Shown piece by piece: positions 1 to 8,450 of a DNA stretch of 64,000 nucleotides. Location: positions 50,742 to 114,741 of the forward strand of contig JANYLJ010000034.1 in NCBI GenBank assembly GCA_025357945.1, given 5' to 3'. Made by a program: the position numbers and the translations under genes. The stretch comes from Gemmatimonadota bacterium. GTDB taxonomy: Bacteria; Gemmatimonadota; Gemmatimonadetes; Gemmatimonadales; GWC2-71-9. The notes under the pieces are model-generated. The model did not search any database. It was not told the DNA's origin and saw only the letters and a list, made by a program, of their open reading frames with translations. Each line of letters opens with the position of its first letter. The first letter of the stretch is position 1.

Positions 1-289
1 GCCCCGGGGAGACGGTGACGATTCCACCGGTGGCGGAGACTGTGGCAACGGCACTGTTGGTCGATGTCCAGTTCACGGCGCTCGAAATGCCGGAGTCGGC
101 CACGACGGAAGCCACGAAGGTGACGCCGGTCTGACCCATGTTGATCGTGATGCTGGTCGGAACCACGGTCACCAAATGTACGAGCGGTGTCGGGGGCGGC
201 GGGGTCGTGACGGTGACTTTGTCGCCGCAGGCCGCGAGGCCAAGCGCAACAACACCAGCCGCCAGAACGTTTCGGTAGAACTTCAACAT
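1..289 (-). CDS. Ig-like (BIG2) surface lipoprotein, 3' truncated by window edge
   Basis: The frame opens at an ATG (287-289) preceded by a purine-rich GGAGATCAGGA and runs off the window edge, so only the first 96 residues are visible. The N-terminus is a lipoprotein signal: a basic start, a hydrophobic stretch and a lipobox ending LAAC with Cys21. A short Pro/Thr linker leads into a beta-sandwich-like segment with the pattern VVPTSITINMGQT...V.WTS.NSAVATVS, typical of bacterial Ig-like group 2 repeats. It is probably a membrane-anchored exposed protein of several Ig repeats. Its function cannot be told from the visible part. Confidence 0.7.
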   Translation of the reverse strand, partial: MLKFYRNVLAAGVVALGLAACGDKVTVTTPPPPTPLVHLVTVVPTSITINMGQTGVTFVASVVADSGISSAVNWTSTNSAVATVSATGGIVTVSPG

Positions 290-589
290 TCCTGATCTCC
301 CTGAAAAGTGTTTGAGCATTCTGTGCTAACTGTATACTGGACAATGTTTTACAAATTCTGCGTCGTTCCGACATCGAAACACCGCCCGCCCGTGGCTCCG
401 ACAGGAGCTGGCAAACGTTGATCTGGCGCGCTTACCCCAGCGCTTGTAACTGGTCTAAAAACTTACGCCACAACAACTTGGACGGTGCTTCGGCGGTGCG
501 GCCCCAAGCCAGGTCCTGCCCCAGCAATGCTCGGCGGCACACCGATCCACGGTGGTGAATGGCAATCTCCGTGCTAGTCAGGACTTTCG
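290..589. other. 300-bp gene-free stretch
   Basis: No convincing gene. The part next to the lipoprotein start (about 300-360) is AT-richer than its surroundings and probably holds that gene's promoter, but no clear -35/-10 pair stands out. On the minus strand, 432-560 can be read as a short peptide ending KLLWRKFLDQLQALG that looks protein-like. It has no start of its own and may be the tail of a decayed gene. Confidence 0.4.
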
Positions 590-1426
590 CTACTTCTTCG
601 TTGCGACGTGAAACGTGAGCGTGGTGGTGCCGCCCGATACCTGGGGCCCGATTGCCCGCGCTGGCGAGGCCAGAAGTGCCTTTGCCAACGTATTCCGCCC
701 GGCTATCGACAAGTTGCCAACGATCAGCCGACTGCTCGCCGGGGCCGATTCGAGCTGGACTAGCCAGTTGGCACCCCTCGGTCGCCCGTATCCGAAAGAC
801 ACCGATTGTGTCGTTCCGACACTGGAGTCGGCGATGGTGTGGCCGGACCAGCTGATCACGGTCCCGGCGACGGTGATCGTCACGGCAGGGTCGCCCCCTT
901 CGACCCGGACCCGGGCGAGGTACTCGATCCCGCTCATATCCAAACCGATCTGATCGGCGGCACTCGCCAGGCTGCGGTTGTCGGTCATGAAGTCGAGAAG
1001 GTACGCCGTGGCACCGGCCACTCCGTGGGCGTTCTCGGCGGCGAGGGCGTTGGTGGCGACGATGATCGGGTGGCTGGCCTTGCCCTCGGCCAGGGTGTGG
1101 TCCCCCGAGCTGACGCGCTGGTAGAACCCGAGGCAGATCGAGCCGAGGATCCATTGGGCGAACCGGGGCTCTTCGCGTATCGTGCTGGCGAGGAGCAGGG
1201 GCAGCCCGGCCCCCGTACCAGCAGGCGTGAGCACGGTGGTCGCCGGCACCAGTTTGCGAGCAAGATCCGGATCCGCGAGGTACCAGACGCAGTAGCCCCC
1301 GCGTGCGCCCTCGAGCGTCCAGGTGGCATCCTGCCGCAGCTGCGCCTGAGCCGCCAGCGAGCCCACACCGCCGCGTACCACGATCAGCGCCAGCACGCCG
1401 AGTAACCGTGTTCCGGCGACACTCAT
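590..1426 (-). CDS. Secreted protein of unknown function
   Basis: A 278-residue protein when started at the ATG at 1424-1426, which places a clean signal peptide at the N-terminus (hydrophobic LLGVLALIVV, cleavage near SLAAQAQ). Longer upstream in-frame starts would bury that signal. The mature part has a WTLEGARGGYCVWYLADP segment near its start and a beta-rich C-terminal half (VRVEGGDPAVTITVAGTVI). No family is recognised. It lies 46 bp downstream of the TlpA-like gene on the same strand and is probably in the same transcript. Confidence 0.6.
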   Translation of the reverse strand: MSVAGTRLLGVLALIVVRGGVGSLAAQAQLRQDATWTLEGARGGYCVWYLADPDLARKLVPATTVLTPAGTGAGLPLLLASTIREEPRFAQWILGSICLGFYQRVSSGDHTLAEGKASHPIIVATNALAAENAHGVAGATAYLLDFMTDNRSLASAADQIGLDMSGIEYLARVRVEGGDPAVTITVAGTVISWSGHTIADSSVGTTQSVSFGYGRPRGANWLVQLESAPASSRLIVGNLSIAGRNTLAKALLASPARAIGPQVSGGTTTLTFHVATKK

Positions 1427-1472
1427 CGCGTCTGCCAAGCCGTGTGGAACGCGGCCGTGCGCGGAAGCCGGA

Positions 1473-1949
1473 TCACTTGCCGACGAGCGTGGCGAGTTCG
1501 GCAGCGATCTTCTGGTCGGCGCCGTCACCGGTGTAGGCCACGCGGCCGTTCTTGTCGATAATCACCACATACGACGTTGCCAGTGCGCCGAAGGCGCGCA
1601 CCGCCACGCCGCGATCGTCGTAGAGGGTGACCCAGGGCGGGCGGTTTTCCGCCACGTATCGCCGCACCCGCTCCCGGCGATCGTTCACCGTCACATTGAC
1701 GCCGTAGAAGTCGACGCGATCGCCGTACTGCTTTTGTGCCGAGCGCATCTCCGGCAGCAGCGCCCGACAGACTTCGCACCAGGTCGCCCAGAACTCGACC
1801 ACGGCGGCGCGTTTGCCCACGCCGAGCCCGACCCGCACCGGCTTGCCGTCGAGGTCCGCGACCGTCACCACCGGTGCCACCTGTCCCACGCCAGGCGCCG
1901 CCTGCGCCGCGAGTCGTCCGCCGGAGAAGAGCAAGGCCGCGAGCAGCAC
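1473..1949 (-). CDS. TlpA/ResA-like periplasmic thioredoxin
   Basis: The fold is that of a thiol-disulfide oxidoreductase: signal peptide, a segment PGVGQVAPVVTVADLDGKPV, then WATWCEVCRALLPEM with a CxxC active site, and a late cis-Pro region. I place the start at the GTG at 1947-1949, which begins directly with the signal peptide (LLAALLFSGGRLAAQ) and gives 158 residues. An open frame extends upstream only because the GAGAGAC repeat is open in that frame. The partner upstream on the same strand is a CcdA/DsbD-type membrane protein, so the pair probably moves electrons from the cytoplasm to reduce periplasmic thiols. Confidence 0.8.
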   Translation of the reverse strand: MLLAALLFSGGRLAAQAAPGVGQVAPVVTVADLDGKPVRVGLGVGKRAAVVEFWATWCEVCRALLPEMRSAQKQYGDRVDFYGVNVTVNDRRERVRRYVAENRPPWVTLYDDRGVAVRAFGALATSYVVIIDKNGRVAYTGDGADQKIAAELATLVGK

Positions 1950-1970
1950 GGCGTGGCGTAGCGCGACACG

Positions 1971-2012
1971 CCTCGTCTCTCGTCTCTCGTCTCTCGTCTC
2001 TCGTCTCTCGTC
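1971..2012. repeat. GAGAGAC heptamer array, single arm
   Basis: About six tandem copies of the 7-bp word TCTCGTC (GACGAGA on the other strand) fill the gap between the CcdA-like and TlpA-like genes. It is the same word as in the two-armed elements at 2720-2845 and 27103-27195, but no opposite arm is seen here. Confidence 0.9.
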
Positions 2013-2014
2013 AG

Positions 2015-2716
2015 TTACCACACTTGCCCCGCTTTCACGAAGTAGTACTCCGCCATCACCAGTATCACAGCGCCGGCGGCCCGCTTGATCCAGAGCATCC
2101 AGGTGCCGCTTCGCGGCATCGCCGCGACGGTACCGGAGAGCAAGCCAACCAGCACGAGCACGGCCGTCATGCCCAGTGAGAATACGAACAGACAGATAAA
2201 ACCCCACACGGCACTTTGCGTCGCGGCAACCCATGTCAACACCGCAGCGAACGCGGGGGCGCCGCACGGTGCGGCGACCAGCCCAGACGTGGCCCCCATG
2301 AGGAAGGCGCCGCCGAGGGAATCGGCGCCGAGTCGCGCCGCCCACGCCACGATCCGGGTGGGCGCCCCGAGCGGAATCACGTCGAACATCGCGAGCGCCG
2401 CCAGCAACAGCAACTGGCCGAACGCCAGGTACGCCCAGCGGTTGGCGGAGATGGTGCCGAACAGCGTGCCGGTGAGTCCGGCCAGGAGCCCGAGCGACGC
2501 GTAGACGGTGGCCAGCCCCAATACATAGACGAGGGTGACGAGCACGGTGCGCCGGCGGGAGCGACCCACGGCACCGGCGCCACCGAGGACGCCGGCGGTG
2601 ATCGGAATCATCGGGTAAATGCAGGGCGTGAGCGACGTTGCCACGCCGGCCGCGAACAACAGCGGCAGGGCGCTCAGCGGGGCGCGTGCCAGCGTGGCTG
2701 CAACGTCCTGGATCAT
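2015..2716 (-). CDS. CcdA/DsbD-type membrane electron-transfer protein
   Basis: A 233-residue polytopic membrane protein starting at the ATG at 2714-2716. About six membrane segments are visible. The two family signatures are present: a cysteine in the first transmembrane segment (TSLTPCIYPMIPIT, about residue 29) and a second in the fourth (GLVAAPCGAPAFAAVL). In the CcdA/DsbD family these two cysteines relay reducing equivalents from cytoplasmic thioredoxin to periplasmic acceptors. The TlpA-like gene just downstream is the natural acceptor. Heptamer repeats lie on both sides of the gene. Confidence 0.85.
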   Translation of the reverse strand: MIQDVAATLARAPLSALPLLFAAGVATSLTPCIYPMIPITAGVLGGAGAVGRSRRRTVLVTLVYVLGLATVYASLGLLAGLTGTLFGTISANRWAYLAFGQLLLLAALAMFDVIPLGAPTRIVAWAARLGADSLGGAFLMGATSGLVAAPCGAPAFAAVLTWVAATQSAVWGFICLFVFSLGMTAVLVLVGLLSGTVAAMPRSGTWMLWIKRAAGAVILVMAEYYFVKAGQVW

Positions 2717-2719
2717 GGT

Positions 2720-2845
2720 GACGAGAGACGAGAGACGAGAGACGAGAGACGGGAACTGCTCCGTCGCCCTGAGTGCAGCGATGGACCTGCAGGCTTCCTC
2801 ATACCGGCGCCCTCGTCTCTCGTCTCTCGTCTCTCGTCTCTCCCG
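2720..2845. repeat. GAGAGAC-family palindromic element (two arms)
   Basis: The left arm (2720-2752) is four to five GACGAGA heptamers. The right arm (2811-2845) is the same array inverted. A 58-bp core lies between them and contains an imperfect TGCAG/CTGCA palindrome. The right arm lies inside the 3' end of ispG and is translated into an Arg/Glu/Asp-rich tail; ispG stops in the core. The left arm ends next to the ATG of the CcdA-like gene. Confidence 0.85.
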
Positions 2846-4055
2846 CAGTGTATCGCTCGGCGACGTACCTCTCCAGGATCGCCAGGAATTCCGACACGAT
2901 GTGATCCCCGCGAAGGGTGGTGACCAGTTGGCCATCGACGAACACCGGTGCCACCGGTTCCTCGAAGGTGCCCGGCAGCGAAATGCCGATGTTGGCGTGC
3001 TTCGATTCGCCGGGGCCGTTCACGACGCATCCCATCACGGCGACCTTCAGCTCTTCGACGCCGGGACGATCGACGCGCCACGCGGGCATCCGCTGCAGCA
3101 GGTGGCGCTGGATCTCCTGCGCCATCGACTGGAAGAACGTACTGGTGGTCCGGCCACAACCCGGGCAGGACGTGACTTGCGGCGTGAAGTGGCGGAGCGA
3201 CAACGACTGGAGGATCTGCTGCGCGACGCGCACCTCTTCGCTGCGATCGCCATCCGGTTCCGGGGTGAGCGAGACGCGAATGGTGTCGCCGATCCCTTCC
3301 TGCAGCAGGATCGCGAGCGCGGCGGCACTCGCCACGACACCCTTCATGCCCATGCCGGCTTCGGTGAGGCCCAGGTGCAGTGGGTAGTCGTCGCGCGCGG
3401 CGAGCAGGCGGTACACGTCCACCAGGTCCTGCACGTTCGACACCTTGGCACTGAGCACGATCCGGTCGTGAGCGAGGCCGATCTCTTCGGCGAACAGGGC
3501 GGAGCGGATCGCCGACTCGACCATGGCATCGAGCATCACGTCGCGCGACTCGCGCGGGACCATCGCCGCTGCGTTCGTGTCCATCAGGCTGGTAAGCAAT
3601 GCCTGGTCGAGCGATCCCCAGTTGACGCCAATGCGCACCGGCTTGTCGTGCTGCAGGGCGACGTCGATGATGGCGCGGAAGTGCTCGTCGTGGCGCTTGC
3701 CACCCACGTTGCCAGGATTGATGCGGTACTTGGCGAGCGCCTGGGCGCAGTCGGGATGGCGCGTCAGCAGCAGGTGCCCGTTGTAGTGGAAGTCGCCGAC
3801 GATCGGGACCGCCACACCGATACGGCCAAGTCCGGCGACGATCCCGGGCACCGCCGCCGCCGCCGCATCGTTGTTGACGGTGACGCGCACCAGCTCGCTG
3901 CCGGCGCGCGCGAGCAGGGCCACCTGTGCCACCGTTGCGGCGATATCGGCGGTGTCGGTGTTGGTCATCGACTGAACCACCACCGGGTGCGCCGCGCCCA
4001 CCGGAACGCCGCCCACCATGACCGTCGGCGTTGGGCGGCGGGAAACCGCGGTCAT
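2799..4055 (-). CDS. ispG: 4-hydroxy-3-methylbut-2-enyl diphosphate synthase IspG
   Basis: A 418-residue IspG (GcpE), the [4Fe-4S] enzyme that converts MEcPP to HMBPP in the methylerythritol phosphate route to isoprenoids. Visible signatures are [11 protein letters not shown] near the N-terminus, the TIM-barrel part ([26 protein letters not shown]), and the cluster cysteines in SCPGCGRT (about residues 294-297) and [11 protein letters not shown] (about 343). The ATG at 4053-4055 is the usual family start. The C-terminus is odd: after [11 protein letters not shown] the frame runs through a heptamer repeat and adds [10 protein letters not shown] before stopping. Confidence 0.96.
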   Translation of the reverse strand: MTAVSRRPTPTVMVGGVPVGAAHPVVVQSMTNTDTADIAATVAQVALLARAGSELVRVTVNNDAAAAAVPGIVAGLGRIGVAVPIVGDFHYNGHLLLTRHPDCAQALAKYRINPGNVGGKRHDEHFRAIIDVALQHDKPVRIGVNWGSLDQALLTSLMDTNAAAMVPRESRDVMLDAMVESAIRSALFAEEIGLAHDRIVLSAKVSNVQDLVDVYRLLAARDDYPLHLGLTEAGMGMKGVVASAAALAILLQEGIGDTIRVSLTPEPDGDRSEEVRVAQQILQSLSLRHFTPQVTSCPGCGRTTSTFFQSMAQEIQRHLLQRMPAWRVDRPGVEELKVAVMGCVVNGPGESKHANIGISLPGTFEEPVAPVFVDGQLVTTLRGDHIVSEFLAILERYVAERYTAGETRDERRETRAPV

Positions 4056-4068
4056 CAGTACTCCAGGA

Positions 4069-4329
4069 TCAGGCGAGTCCAAGCTGCGAAACGAAGCGAT
4101 CCCACTCGGCGGGCGTGACGACGCCCTCGATCCGCAACGGCTCGAGCGCGGCGAGAATCTCGGCGCGGGTGCCGGAAATCCGGCGATCACGCAACTCGCC
4201 GATCATCCGGGCGAACTTGTGCTCGTATTCGTTGTGCTTCAGCTCGCCAGCCTTGAAGGCGGTACAGACCTTTCGCAGCTCCTCGGCGGCACGGGTTGGC
4301 GTGATCGAGGTCAGCGGGGTGTCGGGCAT
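4069..4329 (-). CDS. Small conserved-looking protein of unknown function
   Basis: An 86-residue soluble, mostly helical, charged protein ([18 protein letters not shown]...). It ends 13 bp before the ispG start and is probably cotranscribed with it. A GGAGC lies just upstream of the ATG at 4327-4329. No domain is recognised. The composition and the codon pattern typical of high-GC genes support a real gene. Confidence 0.6.
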   Translation of the reverse strand: MPDTPLTSITPTRAAEELRKVCTAFKAGELKHNEYEHKFARMIGELRDRRISGTRAEILAALEPLRIEGVVTPAEWDRFVSQLGLA

Positions 4330-4407
4330 TGCGGCTCCTTGGGAGAGCCGAAAGCTAACCGGGACCGGGGGGGGAGGAAGTGAGGAGGCGCGGCGCCCGG
4401 CTCACCG

Positions 4408-6441
4408 CTACTCCTCCCTCACCCGCACCGGCATGGTCATCATCGTCTTGCCGTCCCATTGCAGTCGCTTCTGGATCGCGAACGCGGTCTCGTTGTGCAG
4501 CACCCGGCGCCACCAGCTGTCCTTCTGGAAGATCAACTTGCCGGCGAAGAAGGTGGCCCGGGGGAATTCCTTCGCCACGAGCAGGCACACCGCCTCGGCC
4601 TCGGCCACCACGTCGGTACCGACCGACCAGCGTCCGGTGGCTGGCAGCCCAAGCCGGCGGGCCAAGGCCACGTACTGGTCCACCGTCTCGGCGGTCTGCT
4701 GCTTCAGGTCGGCCACGCCGTGTTCGCCCTTGAATCCGCCGGAATCAACGACGCCGACAACGACGAAGACGAAGTTCTGATAGTAGGAAGGAAAGGCGCG
4801 CATCACATTGAGCATCGTGTGAATGCCGATGCCGCCATACGACCCGGCCAGAACGACCGCAGTCGGCTGTTTCGGGTCGAGCGGTCGGGGCCCCGACCCG
4901 GAATCGTGTTTGCGCGGCAGGTCGCCGAGCTCGTCGAACAGTTGACGCGTTCGTGAATCGTTGGCGCGATAGTGCCGCTTGATGACCAGGCAGAGCGCGA
5001 TCAGGAGCAACGTCACCACCATGGTCACCCAGCCGCCCTCGGCGAATTTTTCGTACACCGTGATCACAAGCACCGTGCTGCACAGGGCCAGTCCGGCGCC
5101 GAAGAGCGTGACGCGGCGCTTCCAGACCCGTTGCTGTTCCATGCCCCAGGACCGGCCGGGCTTGTCCCCCGTCGGGGCACGGCCGCGACGGCCGCGCAAC
5201 CAGAAGCGGAGCATCGCGAACATCGACAGCGAGAAGGTCAGGAAGACGTTGATCGAATACATCACGATCAGGTGATCCACGCGGCCCCGGGTATAGAGCA
5301 GTGCGACGAGTGCGGCGAGTCCCATCAGCAGGATGCCGTTCTGGGTGGTGAGCCGCTCGGACAACGCGCTGAAACGGTGCGGCATCCAGCTATCGATCGC
5401 CATGTTGGACAGCACGCGCGGGCCGTCGATAAACCCGGCTTGCGCGGCGACCACGAGCAGCGCCCCTTCGGACACGAGTGTCACCACGAGGAACACGCCA
5501 CCGAGCGGCAGCCCGGCCACCATGCGTTCGACCAGGACCGCGTTCATGGTCTTCCCCGGCGTCGGCACGACGTGCCAGAGGAGGTAGCAGAGCAACAGTC
5601 CCGACGCGGTGATGGCGAGCGAGCCGGCCATGTAAAGCATGGTGCGCTTGCCGGTGCGGACGCGCGGCTCGCGCATGATCGGCAGGCCGTTCGACACGGC
5701 CTCGATGCCGGTGTAGGTGCCGCCGCCGAGCGAGTAGGCGCGCAGAAAGAGGAGGATCATTCCGCCGGTGCCGAGGGCGCTCAGGCCGCGGTGGTATCCG
5801 GTGGTGACTTCCGAGATGGTGGCGGCCGCCGTGCTCGCGTGGGCAAAGATTCCGCCGCCGATCACGATCGCGTGGGTCACCAGGAAAATGATGAAGATCG
5901 GTGTGAGGGCGAGCACCGACTCGCGCACGCCACGGATGTTGAGCACGCTGAGGCCGACGATCACCGCCGCTTCGAACGGCAGTTCCACCGAGTGCCACGC
6001 CGGCGGCAGAAAGGAGAAGATGGCATCGCCCGCGGCCGCAATTGACGTGGTGATCGTCAGGACGTAATCGACGAGCAGGGCGCATCCCGAGACCACCCCG
6101 GCCCGCGGCCCGAGCAGCTCGGTCGCGACGACGTAGCCGCCGCCGCCGGTGGGAAACGCCTCGATGATCCGGCTGTACGCCGCCGATATCAGAAGCACGG
6201 TGCCGGCCATCAGCACGACGAGTCCGAGGGCGAGGAACGTGTGTTCGCCAAGCGTCTCGAACACCGCCTGCGGGCCGTAGCTCGAACTGGAGAGGCCGTC
6301 GGCACCGAGGCCGACCCAGGCGAGGAACGGAATCAGGGCGAGGCGTTGAAAGAGGCCGGTATCGGCGAGATCCCGCGGCTTGCCGAGGATTCCCTGGCGC
6401 AGCCGGGTTCGCCATGACGGTGGACTGTTCGGGGGGTTCAT
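4408..6441 (-). CDS. APC-superfamily permease, KimA-like potassium importer
   Basis: A 677-residue membrane protein with about twelve membrane segments and a soluble C-terminal domain of about 150 residues. The N-terminal half carries GADGLSSSSYGPQAVFE, SRIIEAFPTGGGGYVVA and LLVDYVLTITTSIAAAGDA, patterns I associate with the KimA (YdaO) K+/H+ symporters rather than amino-acid permeases. Upstream on the same strand sit a KdpE-like regulator and a KdpD-like kinase, which supports a role in potassium uptake. I chose the ATG at 6439-6441, which begins the hydrophilic leader MNPPNSPPSW. An amino-acid substrate cannot be excluded from sequence alone. Confidence 0.75.
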   Translation of the reverse strand: MNPPNSPPSWRTRLRQGILGKPRDLADTGLFQRLALIPFLAWVGLGADGLSSSSYGPQAVFETLGEHTFLALGLVVLMAGTVLLISAAYSRIIEAFPTGGGGYVVATELLGPRAGVVSGCALLVDYVLTITTSIAAAGDAIFSFLPPAWHSVELPFEAAVIVGLSVLNIRGVRESVLALTPIFIIFLVTHAIVIGGGIFAHASTAAATISEVTTGYHRGLSALGTGGMILLFLRAYSLGGGTYTGIEAVSNGLPIMREPRVRTGKRTMLYMAGSLAITASGLLLCYLLWHVVPTPGKTMNAVLVERMVAGLPLGGVFLVVTLVSEGALLVVAAQAGFIDGPRVLSNMAIDSWMPHRFSALSERLTTQNGILLMGLAALVALLYTRGRVDHLIVMYSINVFLTFSLSMFAMLRFWLRGRRGRAPTGDKPGRSWGMEQQRVWKRRVTLFGAGLALCSTVLVITVYEKFAEGGWVTMVVTLLLIALCLVIKRHYRANDSRTRQLFDELGDLPRKHDSGSGPRPLDPKQPTAVVLAGSYGGIGIHTMLNVMRAFPSYYQNFVFVVVGVVDSGGFKGEHGVADLKQQTAETVDQYVALARRLGLPATGRWSVGTDVVAEAEAVCLLVAKEFPRATFFAGKLIFQKDSWWRRVLHNETAFAIQKRLQWDGKTMMTMPVRVREE

Positions 6442-6525
6442 GGGGACAACCGTACCCGCGGTGCGATTAACTCCGCACAAAGAACCCGGTTGCCGGCGTT
6501 AAGATTTCGCGAAAGTGCCGGTACG

Positions 6526-7575
6526 TCAGCCATCGGCGTACTGGCCGGGCAAGTCGGCGGCGGGGAGCGACAGCACGAACAAGGAGCCGCCACCGGCTCG
6601 CGGCAGGTAGCGAAGCGTCCCGCCCTGCGCTTCGGCGAGGCCACGCGCGATCGCGAGTCCAAGACCGGTTCCGCCGACATCGGACGCAACATCTGGTCGC
6701 CGGTAGAACGCCTGGAAGATCCGCTCGCGTTCGGCCTCGGGCACGCCGGGACCGGCATCGCCGACGGTGAGCTCGATCCAGGCACCGCGCCGCACGGCGA
6801 GCAATTCGATCGGCGCGCCCGCCGGCGAATACTTGTGCGCGTTCTCGATCAGGTTGACCAGGATGCGCAGCGAGGCGGCCAGGTCGAATCGGCCGATCAG
6901 CAGGGTGCCTCCCTCGGCCAGTTCGACGCGGACGTTGCGTTCGGGCATCGCCCCCGACACGCGCTGCAACGCGGCACCGACGAGATCATCGACGGGAGTG
7001 ATCTCGATGGTGGACACCAGCGTGCCACTCTGGACCCGGGTCAGGTCCAGCAGGTCGGCGACCATGCGATTGAGGCGATCGGCCTCCTGTTCGATCACCA
7101 TCGCCCGATCATCGATGCCGGCGAGGTCGTGCGCCAGCGCCTTGATGGTGGTCAGTGGCGTGCGCAGGTCGTGCGACACCGACGCGAGCAGGGCGTTCTT
7201 GAGGCGGTTCGCCTCGCGCAACGATTCACGCTCACCGGCGGTGCGGGCCTCGCGTTGCGCCCGGTGCAGCAACTCAGCCGCCACGACGCTGACGATGAGG
7301 AACGCCGCGAGAACGAACCAGTCGAGCGGGTTGGTAATGGCGAGCGTGTTGTAGGGCGGGATGAAACCCCAGTCGAAGAGCAGGAACGACACGGCAGCGA
7401 GCGCCAGGCCGACGCGGTGGCCGGCACTCGCGCTCCCCGCCAGCACGAGGAGGAGATACGCCAGGGCGATGTGGGTCTTTTCGAGGTCGCGGCGAACGAG
7501 CAGCAGGACGGCGGTCACGCCGGCCGTGGCAATCACCCAGGTGAGCCAGTGGCGAGTGGCAGCTCGCGGCGTCAT
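6526..7575 (-). CDS. KdpD-like sensor kinase lacking the N-terminal Kdp/Usp domains
   Basis: A 349-residue membrane histidine kinase. The N-terminal part has four closely packed membrane segments of the DUF4118 type seen in KdpD (ALAYLLLVLAGSASAGHRVG, FDWGFIPPYNTLAI). A His-kinase dimerisation box SVSHDLRTPLTTIKA follows near residue 132, then an ATPase domain with N-box LVNLIENAHKYSP and GTGLGLAIARGLAEAQGG. The large N-terminal KdpD and Usp domains of E. coli KdpD are absent. Its ATG overlaps the stop of the upstream regulator (ATGA). Together they form a two-component pair that probably senses potassium or envelope state and controls the downstream permease. Confidence 0.88.
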   Translation of the reverse strand: MTPRAATRHWLTWVIATAGVTAVLLLVRRDLEKTHIALAYLLLVLAGSASAGHRVGLALAAVSFLLFDWGFIPPYNTLAITNPLDWFVLAAFLIVSVVAAELLHRAQREARTAGERESLREANRLKNALLASVSHDLRTPLTTIKALAHDLAGIDDRAMVIEQEADRLNRMVADLLDLTRVQSGTLVSTIEITPVDDLVGAALQRVSGAMPERNVRVELAEGGTLLIGRFDLAASLRILVNLIENAHKYSPAGAPIELLAVRRGAWIELTVGDAGPGVPEAERERIFQAFYRRPDVASDVGGTGLGLAIARGLAEAQGGTLRYLPRAGGGSLFVLSLPAADLPGQYADG

Positions 7576-8345
7576 GCGGGCGGGCGCGGGAATTCCGCGG
7601 CCGTGGCAAAGCGGTAGCCGACCCCGGGCTCGGTGTGGATGTAGCGCGGTCGCAGCGAGTCCGCCTCGATCTTGCGCCGGAGGTGCGCGACGTACACGCG
7701 CAGGTACTGCTGCGCATCGCCGAACTGCTTGTCGGCCCAGACCTCCCGAAAGAGCAACTGATGGGTCAGGGTTCGCCCGGCGTGCGTCATCAGCACGCGC
7801 AGCAGGTCCCATTCGATCGGCGTGAGGTGCAGCAGTTCGCCGGCGCGGGTCAACGCTCGCGCGGTGAGGTCGAGCACCAGGTCACCGATCACGATGCGCG
7901 CCTCGCCTTGCCCCGTGGTCGTCGCGGCGCGGCGCAACAGTGCCCGGGCACGGGCTTGCAGCTCGGACGTGCTGAACGGCTTGGTGAGATAGTCATCGGC
8001 GCCGGCGTCGAGCAGCTGGACCTTCTCCGCGTCGGCGTGCCGCGCCGAGAGGACGAGGATCGGCACGCTCGACCACGCCCGGATCTCGCGGCACACCTCG
8101 AGGCCGCTGGTGTCGGCGAGCCCGAGGTCGAGGATGATCAGGTCGGGGCGCTCGGCGGCCGCGCGGTCGATCCCCGCGGCACCGGTGCCGGCCTCGATCA
8201 CGCGGGCCGAGTCTTGAAAGGCGTTGCGCACGACGCGGCGGATCGCGAGTTCGTCGTCGATCACCAGTACCAGGTGCGCGGGCTTGGTCGTGGTCAATGG
8301 GCGAGTGACATGGGGAGCAATCCGATCGCGAGACGGTTGTATCAT
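7572..8345 (-). CDS. KdpE-like OmpR-family response regulator
   Basis: A receiver domain (LVLVIDDELAIRR, phosphoacceptor in LIILDLGLAD, switch Lys in YLTKPFS) is followed by an OmpR-type winged helix (LTPIEWDLLRVLMTHAGRTLTHQLLFREVW). The C-terminal layout, with RPRYIHTEPGVGYRF, matches KdpE. The start is uncertain. The ATG at 8343-8345 gives 257 residues but lies inside a 6-bp dyad. A TTG at 8295-8297, giving a protein nearer the usual KdpE length, is an alternative. The gene overlaps the kinase by 4 bp and diverges from mgtA, so its product may act on that shared region. Confidence 0.88.
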   Translation of the reverse strand: MIQPSRDRIAPHVTRPLTTTKPAHLVLVIDDELAIRRVVRNAFQDSARVIEAGTGAAGIDRAAAERPDLIILDLGLADTSGLEVCREIRAWSSVPILVLSARHADAEKVQLLDAGADDYLTKPFSTSELQARARALLRRAATTTGQGEARIVIGDLVLDLTARALTRAGELLHLTPIEWDLLRVLMTHAGRTLTHQLLFREVWADKQFGDAQQYLRVYVAHLRRKIEADSLRPRYIHTEPGVGYRFATAAEFPRPPA

Positions 8346-8360
8346 ACCCCGATTGGTATG
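8343..8360. promoter_or_regulatory. Perfect 6-bp dyad, candidate operator
   Basis: CATACC, six bases, GGTATG: a perfect inverted repeat between the divergent regulator gene and mgtA. It ends 18 bp before the -35 box of the mgtA promoter and overlaps the first possible start codon of the regulator gene. That position suits an autoregulated operator. The binding protein is not known from sequence. Confidence 0.45.
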
Positions 8361-8378
8361 CCCCGCACCCGGATTGGA

Positions 8379-8408
8379 TTGACAGCCGGTCCGGCAACCC
8401 TCTACAAT
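8379..8408 (+). promoter_or_regulatory. Sigma-70-type promoter of the Mg2+ ATPase gene
   Basis: A consensus -35 TTGACA (8379-8384), 18 bp of spacing and a near-consensus -10 TACAAT (8403-8408) lie about 42 bp before the ATG at 8451. This is the clearest housekeeping promoter in the window. The predicted leader of about 36 nt is too short for a Mg2+-sensing riboswitch. Confidence 0.75.
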
Positions 8409-8450
8409 GGCAGCGCGCGCAACGGCAGGACTCATACCAGCGAGTGCACC

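Noticed and set aside
1971-2012. CRISPR array
   Set aside because: The heptamers are directly tandem with no spacers, and no cas gene is present in the window.
2619-4118. Plus-strand open frame of about 500 codons
   Set aside because: Antisense to ispG, which carries all family motifs; the frame starts in the CcdA-like gene and crosses the repeat.
8409-8450. Magnesium-sensing leader of mgtA
   Set aside because: The predicted leader is about 36 nt, too short for an M-box or an attenuator peptide.
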